64,000 bases of DNA, from contig OY720636.1 in the NCBI GenBank assembly GCA_963169105.1, positions 138,809,747-138,873,746 on the forward strand. Reading direction: 5' to 3'. The stretch is from Ceriagrion tenellum (Eukaryota; Arthropoda; Insecta; Odonata; Coenagrionidae). The notes beneath the pieces were generated by a model. That model did no database searches. It saw only the letters and a list, made by a program, of their open reading frames with translations, and was not told where the DNA came from. Both the position numbers and the translations under genes were made by a program. Shown one piece after another: positions 12,971 to 25,795 of this stretch; the first letter of the stretch is position 1; each line of letters begins with the position of its first letter.

Positions 12971-13780
12971 TCTTATATTTATTTCATTTTTTGAAGAATT
13001 TGTATTATTTAATCTCCTATAAAATGGAGTCCTACTGTACCCCTCCACCCCTAACTATATAATACTATCTCCCTTACTTCCTTGTATCTTTTTCAGTGTA
13101 TTTCCCTCTTTAATTTATCCGTGTAAATTACTATATGAACGAAAAAATTAGTTGTTTTTAAAGTCAATATCCGTTGAAAATAACGCTGTAGACATCAAAA
13201 TCGATTGGAGACATAAATAATAGTGGAATCGACCGTTTTTTCCCTTCAAGCTTAGACCTTTCTCTTCATTTTAACGGAAGGCATTTCGGTGAGATATCAC
13301 TTGGTTCAGAGTGGGTATTTGTTAAAATAAATTATGTGCACCCAAGCAATAAGAGGTTTAGTTTTCATTGACATTTGATTGACTGGAACTCTTTAAATCT
13401 TCTCCACCTCCAAAAACATCAGTACATACTTGCTTTTGTCGTTTTTTGTACACAAGCGGACTCCATTTGCAAGAATGTTTTATGCAGTTTATTCTGTGCG
13501 ACTAAAATTTAGAGAACAATTGAACTAGCGGCCGAATGTGGAATATGGTCTGTGATTTTGAGATGTACTTTTTAAACACATTATCTCAGGGAATGAGACT
13601 GTCATCTCATATGGCTCCAGAACCAAAGCGGCAATCATTGGAATGGCGACATGTAGTCATGTAGTTGAAACATAGCAGAGTGATTAATTTTTTCTCTTCC
13701 TATTGCATTTCAGAGGGTATCATCATCTTGTATCATTTGAACTTTATATTTTTTTATTATAGCTTATACCAGATAGCCTA

Positions 13781-13860
13781 AGATGAGTAGGAAAAAAGAA
13801 ATGCCTTTTTTCCTACTCATCTCATGCCTTTTTTCCTAGTCATCTAGTCTCTTTTCCTAG
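13781..13860. repeat. Perfect 18-bp palindrome overlapping short tandem repeats
   Basis: AGATGAGTAGGAAAAAAG at 13781-13798 is followed by a 6-base loop and its exact reverse complement at 13805-13822. The segment 13801-13822 is then repeated at 13824-13845 with one change, and a third poorer copy follows to about 13860. The combination suggests local template switching plus slippage. A hairpin RNA is possible but the stem is short. Confidence 0.85.
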
Positions 13861-14034
13861 TTATTGCCTTTTATTTTTCTCTCATCTTTTATCCATTTTT
13901 CTATCACTCAGTATCTCATATTCGTTCCCCTAGCAGCGACGTTATGCATCATTTCGTTCTTGCCAGGAGGACACCTATTTCACTTTCTCTCGCTGCTTCT
14001 TTTTCCCCTCGCCATTGCAATATCCATCTCTCGC

Positions 14035-14290
14035 CTGGGGAAAGAGCGCCGCCGATTCCCGCCCGCGCTTCGTCGACTGACATCTGATGGGGATTTTTGA
14101 TGCGCCGACCCGCTCAAGGGGGCTTAGGGCGTGCTGCTTGATTTAAAGCTGATGGGCACAGTTGGATCGCGTTCTCGAGACTCGGAGACGCCGTTTGCCA
14201 AGATATGTGACTTGTCAGCGGGAATAAGAAAAACCGCGAATCAACGATCCGTTCGGAGATCTCTGGCTTCTCGAGTACTTTTTAAGCGTA
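14035..14290. promoter_or_regulatory. CpG-dense island
   Basis: CpG dinucleotides are concentrated here (for example GAGCGCCGCCGATTCCCGCC and CGCGCTTCGTCGACTG), in contrast to the CpG-poor flanks, and the strands are balanced rather than purine-biased. It could be a promoter-proximal or otherwise unmethylated element, but no first exon or core promoter was recognised beside it. Confidence 0.35.
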
Positions 14291-14299
14291 CATCAGACC

Positions 14300-17200
14300 T
14301 TATTTAGATAACACTCGTGGGTGATGTAGTTGTGTTTCCTATACCCACTTACTGTGCACCCTATGTTCCGTTAACGCAATTGTAGATGCTTCCTTTTGAA
14401 TCAATGATAAGAAGTCCTCCCTTGCAATTAGTCTCACTGAGCATACATATTGACTATGAACATGCACACATGTTTGCGTCATAAGTAGTACTTGGTCATT
14501 GGTAGTAATGATCATCTCATTGCATTTATTTTCTGCAAATAATTGGTTTGCTCACTAGATTTCATTGGCTCACATAGCGTTAGTTGATTCCAATTTAGCA
14601 TCATTATACATTTACGCCACCTACTTATTACCACAATATTGGCATGCGATATAAAATTAATAACTATGGTCATTCTCAAGCGCGTGGGCTTCTCCTCAAT
14701 ATTTTTCTCCCTCTGTTGTTTATTCATACTTTTTTCAATCATATTATTTATTGAGTGCACACCGGCATATTTCCTAACTTGTACATCAATTTTTAAACCA
14801 TAATATCAAAATCAGCATTTACATACATCCTCCGACGTACTCGATACATTCTATTTGCACGTACTTATCCGAGAACCGAGCCTCGAACGTGTTGATTGCC
14901 GGGCTTATGATAAAAGGTCAATAAAACTTGGAGTTTATATATGTAACCCATAGTTCAGAAAATATGATATGAGACACCAGAAGATGATTTTATCAGCCAT
15001 GAAACTTGCTAATTAAGTTGAAATTTCTTTCTCGCCCATTTGGGCAACCTGCTGATAAAAATATCTCACGTTATGTGATTTCATGGTGATAAGCCAAAGA
15101 TAAATGTAATCGCAAAGAGAATATTATCGCCGTATATTGATAACCATACGCACGTGGCACTAGATGATAGGAATGACTTAATGACAGTTATGAATGGATC
15201 ATTAATTAATATAGTCAAATTTGGTCTCGGGCGAAAATAAATAAATCCTTTATTGTTTTTCTATAAAATATTAACACTCATTTGAGTCTGCCGCAGTAGA
15301 TAAATCCTACATGCTAGAAGTTTATTCAACTCTATTTTCTAAAGGCCTGTAAATTCTAAACTGCAGACTCTCATGGAGGTACGTCAGCTGAGATAGATTA
15401 GGAGAGGAAAATGGCCAGCAAAGATGAGAAATCATTTAAGGAGTGTTACCATAACACGGGGAGAACTTTGAGTTTAATAGCAGAAATACAATTTAGGCTG
15501 AGTGTCTACAATTAGTTGATGGCGGTCTAAGAGAGAGATGGCCTGAATAAACGAGGATTTAGATACTAACTTGGCTACTACGAGAAACTGTGCGCAGGAA
15601 GACAGTGGAGAGGAGAGCGCTTGGAAGACTTAAGCGCTCTCGAGTGAGACGTTAGAAGGACAGGAAGTAAGGAAGAAAAGGAGGTAGACGCGGACGAGGT
15701 CACGCGTGGGTAAGGAGAGAATGGCGGCGTGGATTGGTCTGGCATTACTGAGAGTCTGCTGAACTCTTACACACGGTTGAAGGGCATCAAAGCTACTTGC
15801 TATAAATCGACTAAAATTATTTCATTAAAATGACGAGGAGTAAATCCTGGTAATGCTATTTGTTAGGCTCTTTAATGTCTAGACCTCGAAAATATTAAGG
15901 AAATCAATGCTGAAAGAAAGGTTGGAATGATTCTCATTCGCAATAAAAATACCTCTTAGGATATTACATAGGATGACTATGTAATGAGCTATATTTAGCA
16001 TATTCATGGAATAATTTTCTAATTATTAAAATAACATTTCACTGCCTATGATTTGAAGCTATTTACAATACTTTATGGTGACACAGTTTAATCCCCAGAA
16101 CAGCAGAAGCGTGCTCGGGATAAAATTCAATTTATTCTTATATTTACTCCCATCCATTGAGGAAATGAGAGAAAATGAATAGTAACGGTTGCGGAGCGGC
16201 AAACATACTTTTCATAACTTATGTTACTTGGTATTTGGAATTTAAAGACCAGGTTATGAGGAAATTTGGATACTTAGGAGACTCATTAGGGTAGTGAAAG
16301 AAGTATTGAAAGGCGCAAAGAAATATTCTTGACAAGATTTATGCTTTTATTTTTCTGCAAATCCCAAATAGTCTCCTCAAGAGTAATATATTGGTATCGG
16401 TTAAGTTAAAACTTATGCATTGTTACTCCATATAGGTATTATTACAGGGATAGGTTTTTATAACTATTGGTATAAATAAATTCTGAGCAAACGGAACTCC
16501 TCAAATTGAATCTGTATGCCTACGAATTCCAAGATGTTTAACACTATTTATTTTTTTGCATACCTAATGTTTGAAAATTTATGAAAAATATTTTTTGGAG
16601 TAGTGATTTGTTTCCTTTTTAAGAAAAATTTACGTTCTTTATTCCTGAAATGAGTTTATCACGCACCCTGGCAACAGTTGCTTAACGACAATTATTGTTT
16701 TGATAGAAAACAAGCCATGGCATTAAAAATGGTATAAATCACTAAAAATTTATATCGTTAGCATGTAATCCCAGTCAAGAAATTTCCTGGGCATTTGAAC
16801 TCTATTAACAGATAGCATATTTTCAACAGTGATAATTAGCTGTAAAAAATATGAATTAATTCCAATAAATTAATATTTTAGGCATAACACTATATAATTG
16901 AAAATTCTTCGTGAATTCCCAAGTTCCAAATTTATTTGAACTTACTAGAAAACATTCGTTCACAACAGGCGCTAAAAAGCTATTTTGCCACATTTCCTTT
17001 GAGGCCAACATCCTATTCACACCTGACATCAAATTCTGTTTGAATCTTGTGCCTAGAATATGGTATTTTAGCGACCCACTCTCTACCTTTCAAATTACAC
17101 CTTACACCTGTTCGCGCCTCTGAGAGTAAAATATCTATTTGCGTCATTCTGGCTTATCCTACAGCTTAATGCTTCTTACACAAGGCACTACGTTGTGCAA

Positions 17201-18000
17201 TTTAGAAAAAATGTCTGTTTTCTCATTGCGACAATGCAGGCACGGAATTGAGTCGGTCATTTTTTCTCATCTCTCGTAAATATTTTGCGCATGCATTTTA
17301 GAAGTCCATCGCTTTACACGACGCAGTTTTCATACACACAAGTACATCAGATCAAATCAGAAGTGCCTCAGGTAAAATGGTCTTTAGATAAATAAAAGTC
17401 TATCAAAGATAGTTTTGTGAGGATAATTAGAAAGAGGTCTTATCAAATCTTTTATGGAATGACTATAAGATTTTTCGGGAGAATTTAATTTTCTCGGTAT
17501 CTGTTCAATGTTCTGTAGCATCCCAACGGTCATTAATGCGTTACAACTTTGTTGCACTAATTTATTTCTTTTAGAAATCGCAACTATATGAGGGCAGTGG
17601 CGGGTGCTAAAGACCTCTTTCAAATGGGACTTTGATTCTTGGACAAATTTTACTTGACAATTTTAGCAAATTTTAGACGCTAGATTAAGGGCAAATAAAT
17701 TGGAAGAGGTTTTTGGCACGGGCAACTACCACAAAATCGAAAATGCGGTTGGTAATAAATTTGAATCGGTCAAACCATGCAGTAACAGTTGCAAGAAGTT
17801 TGGAATAGTGTAAAAAGATTGAACGGATACCAAACGAATCTTTCTCTCTCTCTCACAAACACAAAGAATCTCACAGTAATATGAGCGAAATCTTGAATTA
17901 AAGAATGAACAACACACAATAGTCTAAACTAGCCTACATGGCCAGTCAAGCCTGAGATGGTTTTTGACCTCACCTATAATTTATCTTCATCTTTATCGGT
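14300..18000. other. AT-rich stretch, no gene recognised
   Basis: No coding-like frame with splice context and no transposon protein was found. A 10-base inverted repeat (GAGAGCGCTT, 9-base loop) occurs at 15613-15641 inside a mildly G-rich patch (15370-15790). The minus-strand frame at 17384-17623 has no recognisable motif. Confidence 0.45.
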
Positions 18001-18004
18001 CAGA

Positions 18005-19455
18005 AATCAATGTTATGCCTGTATCAATTCTCCTTATATCCTTTAGCATTTGGTCTTTCCAGCGAAGTCACGCCTTTTCCGATGGTCTTTTTTCAATATG
18101 ATTTCTTTCCATAACATACCCCAATATTGATTTCCCATCCCCTCTGTGAACAAGCCGTACCCGTCATTGTCTTCTGTTTTAAATTTATGACATGATTTCA
18201 CGATCCATGAATATTTCTTTACTCATTGTTTGTTCCTATTCTCCAGACGCTTTCCTCTCATGTTGGGCCCAGAATTGTTCTCAAGATTTTGTTTCGAATA
18301 TAATTAGTTTTCTCTCTGACTCTCTTAATAAAGTCCATACTTTCGATCCCAATTAAAATAACGAGTAGATTATGGTTGCATATAGCCTTAATTTGTTCTT
18401 CATCTACAAAAACTTCCTCTTTAGGAGCTTTTTCAATCCCCAGAAATACATTTGTCAGTTTGGTATTCTCGTTTCTATTTCAACTTCCTCTAACTTGTAT
18501 TCATTTATCATAGTCCCTAGATATTTATAGTCTGTGAATCTTACCAAACTGTTAGAACCGACATCTCGGCATTTCTGAAATTGTTGTCTATTTCTGTCAT
18601 CTATGTGTTAGGTGCTTTGTTTTAAGCCCAGTAGCCACTAATTATATCTTATTGGTATTTTCCAACAAACTACTCGCAAAGTTTACAAGGGCTTCTTTTC
18701 TTTTTGCCAATAATAAAGCATATTAAGAAGATTCTTGCGTAAAATCCAGGAAATTTATTTCCTTTCCCAGCTCCCCTGCTGGTAAATATTGTTTAACTTT
18801 CTTTTACATATTTATAAAACTAAATGAAATAAAATTTTAAAAGTATATCTCCCACACCAGTCTTTACATTTATCTCATTTGAGAACTTTCTCTTGTTTTT
18901 CACCTTGCATCATATTTTGGCTAAATTTATAAGTTTGTCTAGTTTTGACATTTTAGTTCTGTTCATGCTAAAAGTCTTGTCTTAAAGTCCACAAAGAATA
19001 AATGGGCAGTTTTATTTAACACCCAGTATTCAACAAGGAGTTGCTTTATTGAATAGTAAAAGGATGAATTATTAATTGGTCGTTGATCTTTGCCTTCTGA
19101 AGCCCTATATTTAACTCCCTCCGAATACTCAATTATTCTGTGGAAAGTGATTTTTGAAATAAGTTTATGCTCTGAATTTATCGGTAAGATTCCTCTTTAG
19201 TTTTATATTATAATATCTCTCCTTTTTTGTGGGTTGGGAATACATCTCCAACTTTCGTTTGGTAACTTTTCTTTCTTCCAGGTATGTTTGATACATTAAT
19301 AGATTTTATGTAGTATGGTTTGGCCATCTATCTCCATCAGTTCTTCTGGTATCCCATAGTCATCATGTTCTTTTGCTCTGTTGCCTTTGTAAGACATGCT
19401 ATGAGCGTGCTATACATCTTTTTTATGGGGTTTTGGACTTAAGGTGGGGCATGTT
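18005..19455 (-). mobile_element. Degenerate LINE reverse-transcriptase relic (fingers to C-terminus)
   Basis: Reading the minus strand from high to low coordinates gives, in the expected order and across many frameshifts and stops: a G.PEELM..GGQT.L.KI segment (about 19430-19330); FPTHKKGEI followed by traces of the fingers (19290-19000); a VDFKT segment (about 18990); SPILFHLVL at about 18820; LAKRKEALVNFASSLLENT (18710-18660); the FTDYKYLGTMINEYKLEEVE block (18545-18490); a GS.VWTLLRES block (18370-18320); and NSGPNMRGKRLENRNK (18270-18230). This order matches RT and C-terminal regions of an insect LINE family different from that at 10.7 kb. It is not functional. Confidence 0.8.
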
Positions 19456-19459
19456 GATA

Positions 19460-20330
19460 AATTTCACCTCCTTCATTATTATTCTTTATCACTTAGAAGG
19501 TTATAAAAATAAATTTTCAAATAGCAAATGTTTCTCCTTCATCACATATTCTATTCCCTTCTCTATCTTTGGTACCATAAGTCCTAAGTTCACTGACAGG
19601 ATAATGCAGAAAATTCTGAAATAAATAAAAATAAACAAAGCTGTGAGAATTTTGATTTAAAAAATAAAGAGGGTGTTGTTCTATGGCATCCATTTTTTGG
19701 GAGGAGATATAGCAAGGCGGACGGACTAAATCGAACTAGACACATTTCGACAAGAAATTTTGTAAGACGCTGTGTTATACGATTGAGCTTGCATTTATTT
19801 TAATCGGGGTACCACGATACACGTCCAACACGAACACAGGCCGCGTTAGAAATTTTTTTTAATCGTCTGAAAAAGGTCCCCAAAGTCTCATCTCAAGATA
19901 ATTTGCCATTTAGCAGCTCGATCTGCGCATGCGCGGATGTGCCAAAAGTACCTATGTGTATACCTACATCAGTGATTATGTCAATTTGTCCTTGTATTTG
20001 TTAATTTGTTTATGAAACCATGAGTCAAATTGACAATGAAAACTCCTCAGTGTACGTCGGTGAACTGATAAACTCTGATCCCAGCCCATTATCAGATCTT
20101 TGACTTGCACTTTCAGTAGGATTTTGCTTAATCAGCCGTAAGGTCTGCTATAAACCCCACAGTGCCGCGTTTTTCGTTGATATGATGCACCAATGTTTCC
20201 CGTCTTTCACTCAGTCTATAACTTGCAGAAAGTTTCACGTATTTTAAAATCTCTTATTCATCATTATACACAGCCATAAATTACAAATCTACTTCATAAG
20301 AATTAAAAGAATCCCCAAATTCACTACTGC
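19460..20330. other. Non-coding stretch with a consensus NRF-1-like site
   Basis: No gene was seen. The notable site is TGCGCATGCGCG at 19924-19935, about 400 bases before the GC-rich island at 20340. The rest is AT-rich with short frames. Confidence 0.45.
19924..19935. promoter_or_regulatory. NRF-1 / Ewg-type consensus site
   Basis: TGCGCATGCGCG is a full match to the palindromic YGCGCAYGCGCR consensus bound by vertebrate NRF-1 and its insect orthologue Ewg. Such sites usually lie near transcription starts, and a CpG-containing island begins about 400 bases to the right. Use in vivo is inference. Confidence 0.35.
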
Positions 20331-20339
20331 ACTAATAGT

Positions 20340-21120
20340 AACTGACCGCCCGCGCTCGGCATCTCGTCTTGTCGCGTGAATGCCGCGCACAGTAGTTCAA
20401 CGAGACAAAACGTTTTGTTTAAAAGGAGTTTTTGCTTCGGACAAGCGTTTGATCCTGCGTGCGGCCGGACAGAGAGGTAGAGATAGAGAGAGAGCGAGCA
20501 TCCCCGAGTAAGGGAAATGGCGGGGGGTGAGGAGGAGGTTGAGGGAGAAGGGTTAGGGAGGGAGGTGGGCGTGTGAGGAGAGGGAAAGGGCAGGAAGGGG
20601 TAACGGACGGAGAGGAGGTCGAATTTGAGAGAGTGAAAGGAGAGGGAAGGCCTTTTAGAATGCGGAATGAGGAATGGTTGGTTGTAGCGTCTTTGGGGAG
20701 GAAGAGCGGCGAGGGCGAAGGGGTGAAGCGGGGAAATGGGTTCGAGAGGGTCGGGTGTTCCCTGAGAAGCGGCATTTTGGGGAGTTTTTGGGAGGCGGGG
20801 CTGTCCTGTAAGCTGCCTCGTGCGTGAGGGAGTGTGGAGTTTCTTTGGAAGAATGGTAGAGGAGGAAGAGGAAGAAGCGTGAGGAAAGGAGGGCAGGGGA
20901 TGTCTTAAGGAGTTCGAAGGAAAAGGGGAGGTCAGAGGCCAGAAGAGGGAGAGTGAGAGGGGGGAAATGTTGGGGAGGCTTTGTTTTTGTGGAGGATCCT
21001 GGTGATTATCGCGGCGGGAGATGGCAAGAGGGGGCGGATGTGAGTGGCGATGGGGCTGTGCGTTGGAAGGGAAGGGACGCGAAGAGGAAGGTGGAAAAGT
21101 AAATGAGTCTGCTTCCATTC
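20340..21120. other. GC-rich, strongly purine-biased island
   Basis: The plus strand is largely G and A with some CpG near 20340-20470, including GA-dinucleotide runs. The minus strand is open for 264 codons, the longest in the window, but the product is almost entirely Ser, Pro, Leu and His and reflects C/T-rich composition. No domain or splice structure supports coding. A regulatory or triplex-forming tract is possible. Confidence 0.55.
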
Positions 21121-21129
21121 CTGTAGTGG

Positions 21130-23095
21130 TGTTGATTGCAACATTCTAAAAAAACCTGCGTCCCTTAAAGTGTAGATATATTTTTCCAATTTATAGGTCT
21201 ACGTAACTTCTTCTTTCTAATTCTCATGCCCTTGGAGTCGTGGCGTCGAGATAGTCTTTGCACCTCTTAAGATCTTTACTAATTTCTCCATCTCACTCTC
21301 TCTCTCTTCATCTTCCGTCTACCCTTTCCACACTTTTCTGTTGTACACGCCCATGCCTCTCATGGCCTTTCCCTACTTCTCCTTCCATCTTGTTCAGCCT
21401 CCGGTACTTTCCTAGGGATATTTGTTGGCTCATTCTACTTACTATCTCAACTGCTTCATACGTACTTTCTTTGCATGCCATATTTTCCATGATGGGCTCA
21501 TTTTGGAGTTTAACACTTATCCTTGATTTTATTCCCTGGTATCTTTTGGTCTACCATAATATTGCAAATAGATTTATTACCGCGAGGAAACTATTATATG
21601 CAACAGATACAAAAAATTGTCAACACCATCATAGCTAATTTGAAAGCTCAAATGGAACAGACTGCCAATACACCAAAGAGATAGTGGAAGTGGGTAAAAG
21701 GGAGGACACTCAGTGTCTGAGAAGGAGAATGCATTTTTAATAATAGCGGATAGGACGAGGGCAATTAAAGTTGGAAAACATTCATGAACGAAATTAACTT
21801 AGGGGTCACGGCATTCTTTTTATTTTAAGCACTGATAAACTCAGCTCACTATCATTGATAAAACTCAGCCTATTCACTTAAAAATTTTCTTGTGGTAACA
21901 AGATAAAAAAGTTTAGCGAAGCTGCTCTTACCCTTATAGTTATTTTTTTTATGCTCTCTAGATTTAATTTGCTCTGACGATGAAATGTCTTGAAGTCTGT
22001 CCCCTCCTAGCAATCATTAATATACATTTTATATGCTCTCCTTTGTTCATCGCATCAACCCATATTTTCACAATGCAATATGATAGTGCAAGGCGATTTG
22101 TAAGACAAAAAAAATTCTGTCCTAGGAAATGCTTTGATAGTGTTGTCAGTTGCCTCGACATAGTATCCTTTGGTACCTAGTTTTTACAATATATTTTACA
22201 AACTTTTCTAGGATATAATAGTTCAACTAAATGCCTTTTGTCTTCATTATATAATATTAACTATTATATATTAAATTTACTCTCTCTGAAATGCCTTTAA
22301 AGCCGTGTGTATTCCTAAAATAAACTATTGATAGCATCACAAGCTAAAAATATTAATCTGCCACAGTCGTTATGATACCTATTGGATATAATTTGTTATT
22401 TAATGTAAGGATTGGTATTTTTAGTCCTCTTTTTATCACTGCTAATAGGTAATAAGCTCACCTATAAGCACCGTATCACACCAAGAGACTTAAAATTTCT
22501 TTTGTCTTCTTTCTTAAATCTATATTTTTTCAGCTGTTCTTCCACCTAGTATTTCAGTTATGTCATTTATATCAAATCATTTTATCCCGAAATATGCCAA
22601 TTCAATATATTTCTTCTCAAACATACACCTTTTCAATTGGATATTCAGTTATTCTGTAGACCTCATCATTTAACATTTTATCTGTCATTTGATTTTTTAC
22701 TGTCCTTCTCCAACACCGTGTTTTGAAAATTGCTGCTTTTAATATGATTTACTTTTCCTAAAGCCAAAGTCTCTGATTTCCTGAGTCCCATGCTCAGTTA
22801 AATGTTTGGTCATTTTATTTTATTTGGTCAAAATTAGTTGGTCATTGAGTTGTGCTCTACCTAATCTTGTCAAAGGTGAAGTTACTCTGTCGTGAATTCA
22901 TTCTCGTTTTGGGATATTCTAAGCTCGTTGTCAAAGTATCGTAAACAGCTTTTAGCATGATATTAAGTTTTCATTGAACACTCCACTGATCTGCCTTGCT
23001 ACGATCGAAAATGCGGTACCAATGGCTAATTAAGCAGGAAAGTAAGCCGGTAGCATGCAAAGATATAATAAAATTTCACGTAAAATATACGTACT
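21130..23095. other. Non-coding stretch, possibly with unclassified element debris
   Basis: Several minus-strand frames, for example 21308-21490 and 21964-22161, are protein-like but match no family I know, and 22680-22830 has a stretch that hints at a decayed element without clear motifs. No gene is called. Confidence 0.4.
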
Positions 23096-23098
23096 ACT

Positions 23099-23191
23099 CT
23101 ACTCTAACTAGACTCTACTCTAACTAACTCTACTCTAACTAGACTCTACTCTAACTAACTCTACTCTAACTAGACTCTACTCTAACTAACT
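23099..23191. repeat. 31-bp tandem repeat, three perfect copies
   Basis: Three identical 31-base units begin at 23099, 23130 and 23161. Each consists of two related half-units of the form CTACTCTAACTAGA and CTCTACTCTAACTAACT. Partial half-units flank the array on both sides. The identity of the copies indicates recent expansion. Confidence 0.95.
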
Positions 23192-23639
23192 CTAACGTTC
23201 TACTCTAAAAAGAAAGAATGCTGTGTTGTGACCTGTACGTCCCTGTACAAAATTTCATCATAATTTGACGCCGAGATATATTTTAATAAAAGGTACTAGA
23301 ATATTTTTATGTATGCATATAAAATTTATAAATGTATAGTAAAAAATTAAAGGCATTAAAAAGATATTGTATTTTCACCTCAATTACGTCATTATGCGAA
23401 ATATAATCATTGTATGACGTTGGGAAATTATTCAAACAATAATTGAAAAATTTGTGGACACGTTTGAACTATTGTGCGAACTTGTTGAGAGCATGGTAAT
23501 GGAGTTCAGTCGGGGAAGACAGAGTAATAGCAACAATACCAGGAAGTTACTTCGTGGTCAGGATCATATATGCCTTTCTTCGGGCATTCTGTGTTGAAAA
23601 AACGTGTGACCGCCGTAGGAGCACTACAGAGGAGAAGAT

Positions 23640-24200
23640 GAGGAAGAAAATGGGGAAAAGTTGGATGCTGAGAAGGGGTGTGGACGTTCTGAAGGTCTTG
23701 GAAGGGAGACGAGGGAGTTGAGCAGAAGAGGTGAGTGTCGGAGAGATCTTCGTAATCCGCATAGGGATTCTCCAGACCTCTATTCCCTTCCACTCCCAGG
23801 TTTGGCTTCCCATCCCCTGAACCCCTATTCCTCCACTGGACCCCTTCTCCCCCAGCCCTCCTTCCGCCGCTGCATTCTACCCTCCAAACTCCCCATTTGA
23901 GGACGGGCCGTTATGGAGGAGTATAAACTTCTCTCGAGGAATAATTATTACTTAATGGATGAGAGACCTTTTAGTCATCGTCTGCCGAAGGGTGGGCCCC
24001 ATGGTTATTCTTTCGGTCTCTCTCTCTCTATCTCCCTCTCTCCCTCTCTCTCCACGAATTTCTTCCGCCGTCTCGTTATTCCTTTGGGGATTTAATAAGG
24101 AATATTTGTTTTCTTTCCCTCCCTCCATTCTCTTAAGTAGAGCGGAGTGGGGAAGAAGTCTGGAGTCTTCCCCTCCTTGTCTCCAACCTACTCTTTCTCT
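23640..24200. other. GC-richer island with purine-to-pyrimidine switch
   Basis: The plus strand is purine-rich to about 23760 and then C/T-rich, with a TCTC-rich run at about 24018-24055. Several overlapping open frames on both strands are low in complexity and are rejected as genes. Confidence 0.5.
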
Positions 24201-24209
24201 TTTCATTTT

Positions 24210-25790
24210 TTTTCATCCTCCTTATTGCTTTAATGTCATAATCATCTTCTTCGTCGTAGTCTTCTTCTTTTTGTGTAAGCTTGAATGATTTTTAATGAGG
24301 CTTTAGAAAAAAATGATCGGTTATCATCCCTATCTTTTTGTTCCGCCTCCATGATTTTTTTATTCAGAGTTCCTTAGTATCCATGTCTGTTATTCCTTTT
24401 TAATTCTTTAAGTCGTCAATTTAAACTTCTTGGAAGAAAATAACTATTTTTATGTCCTTTTCTGTGAATGGTTCAATTGATTGCCGAATGTTTTAACTAA
24501 CAAAGCTTCATCAAACTGAAACGTCGAAATATTTTCAGCGTAACAAGGATTCTTATGTCTCCTTTTGAGATGCGGAAAAAAGGAAATTGGATCCTGGAAT
24601 TTATCATTGGTTCTTACATCATAACCAGCTGAATGGGTGCTAAAATTGCACCAATTAAGCTGGCCTAAGAGTGAGCACAGTTATTTCAAATAACATGACA
24701 TTTTTAAATGTTTTATTTTTGATCGTCTCCATTTTTCTTATATTGGAGTTTCGAATATAAACTTTTTTGAGTACCATGACTGCATTATCTGGGATGGTAA
24801 TTACAGCGCAAATGAGAATGCCATATTCGTAATTTTTCTTCGTCACGTATTTACGTCATCTTGTAGAAAATATCTGCCAGTCTTTCTTTAAGGCCCTCAA
24901 TATCCTGAAACATTCCTGATTCCCGTAATTTTGAGTTGTAAAACGTGAAATTATTTGAAAATAGGGGTGCAGTTGTTACCGTCTCAGAAATTATGCGTTG
25001 ATAAAATCTTTAATTTCATGCGCTTATATTTTCGAACTATTCTCTGACTATTGTCATCCCATTTAAGTCATTTAAGCTATGTGCTTGGAAATAGTGACCG
25101 CATTCTTTGGAAGTATAATCCTCAAGAAATGATAATCCTAATATGTTATGATCCACGAAAAGTTTCATGTAAGGCAAAATTTCAAAACCATTCTGCTTGT
25201 GAGAGTTATCGACTAAAGTCATTTAAGCCATGTACTGGGAAATATTTTCTACTATCTTGGTAAAATTAATCCATTTGTGCCATACCGACCACTATATGAA
25301 AGTATGGTGAGGGTGAATAAAGGGTATATGATGAAGTGAATACGATGAACCTTTCAAGCATAGCTTGCCATGTTTAAATAGCTCCAAAGTTTGACGTTCA
25401 ACGTGCCAGCGGCATAAAAGAAGCTCTTCTTAATATCACTGGACTGTGTTTGATCTTTCATCTCCTAAGGCAATTTAACAAGTGGTAGGCTGAAAAAAAA
25501 TATAAACATAATAATGCAGTTATTAATCGATAAATGTCTCACGGATAGTTCTTAAATATATGTTTACGCTCTTTATGATACGTTTTTTTGATGGGCTTGA
25601 AGAATCAATATTTTTAACGTTAGCTACAAAAATATTTCATTGAATTGGTCTTTACTACTTATAAATTAAATTAATAGTATTCATGAAAATCAATTACAAA
25701 CATTGAACTTCCTGGATACTACATTAGGATACCATTCAAAGAGGATGGAATATAACATATATATTTTATGTTGTGAGCATTGTTTATCTT
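24210..25790. other. AT-rich spacer
   Basis: No gene was recognised. A loose direct repeat containing TCATTTAAGC.ATGT occurs at about 25065-25090 and again at 25217-25245. Other frames are short and unremarkable. Confidence 0.45.
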
Positions 25791-25795
25791 AACAG

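Noticed and set aside
15613..15641. 10-base inverted repeat that might be an RNA hairpin
   Set aside because: Short stem with a 9-base loop in a G-rich patch; expected by chance at this scale.
20324..21118. Longest open frame in the window (264 codons, minus strand)
   Set aside because: Almost wholly Ser/Pro/Leu/His from a C/T-rich strand, with no domain, no splice support and other frames also open. Treated as a compositional artefact.
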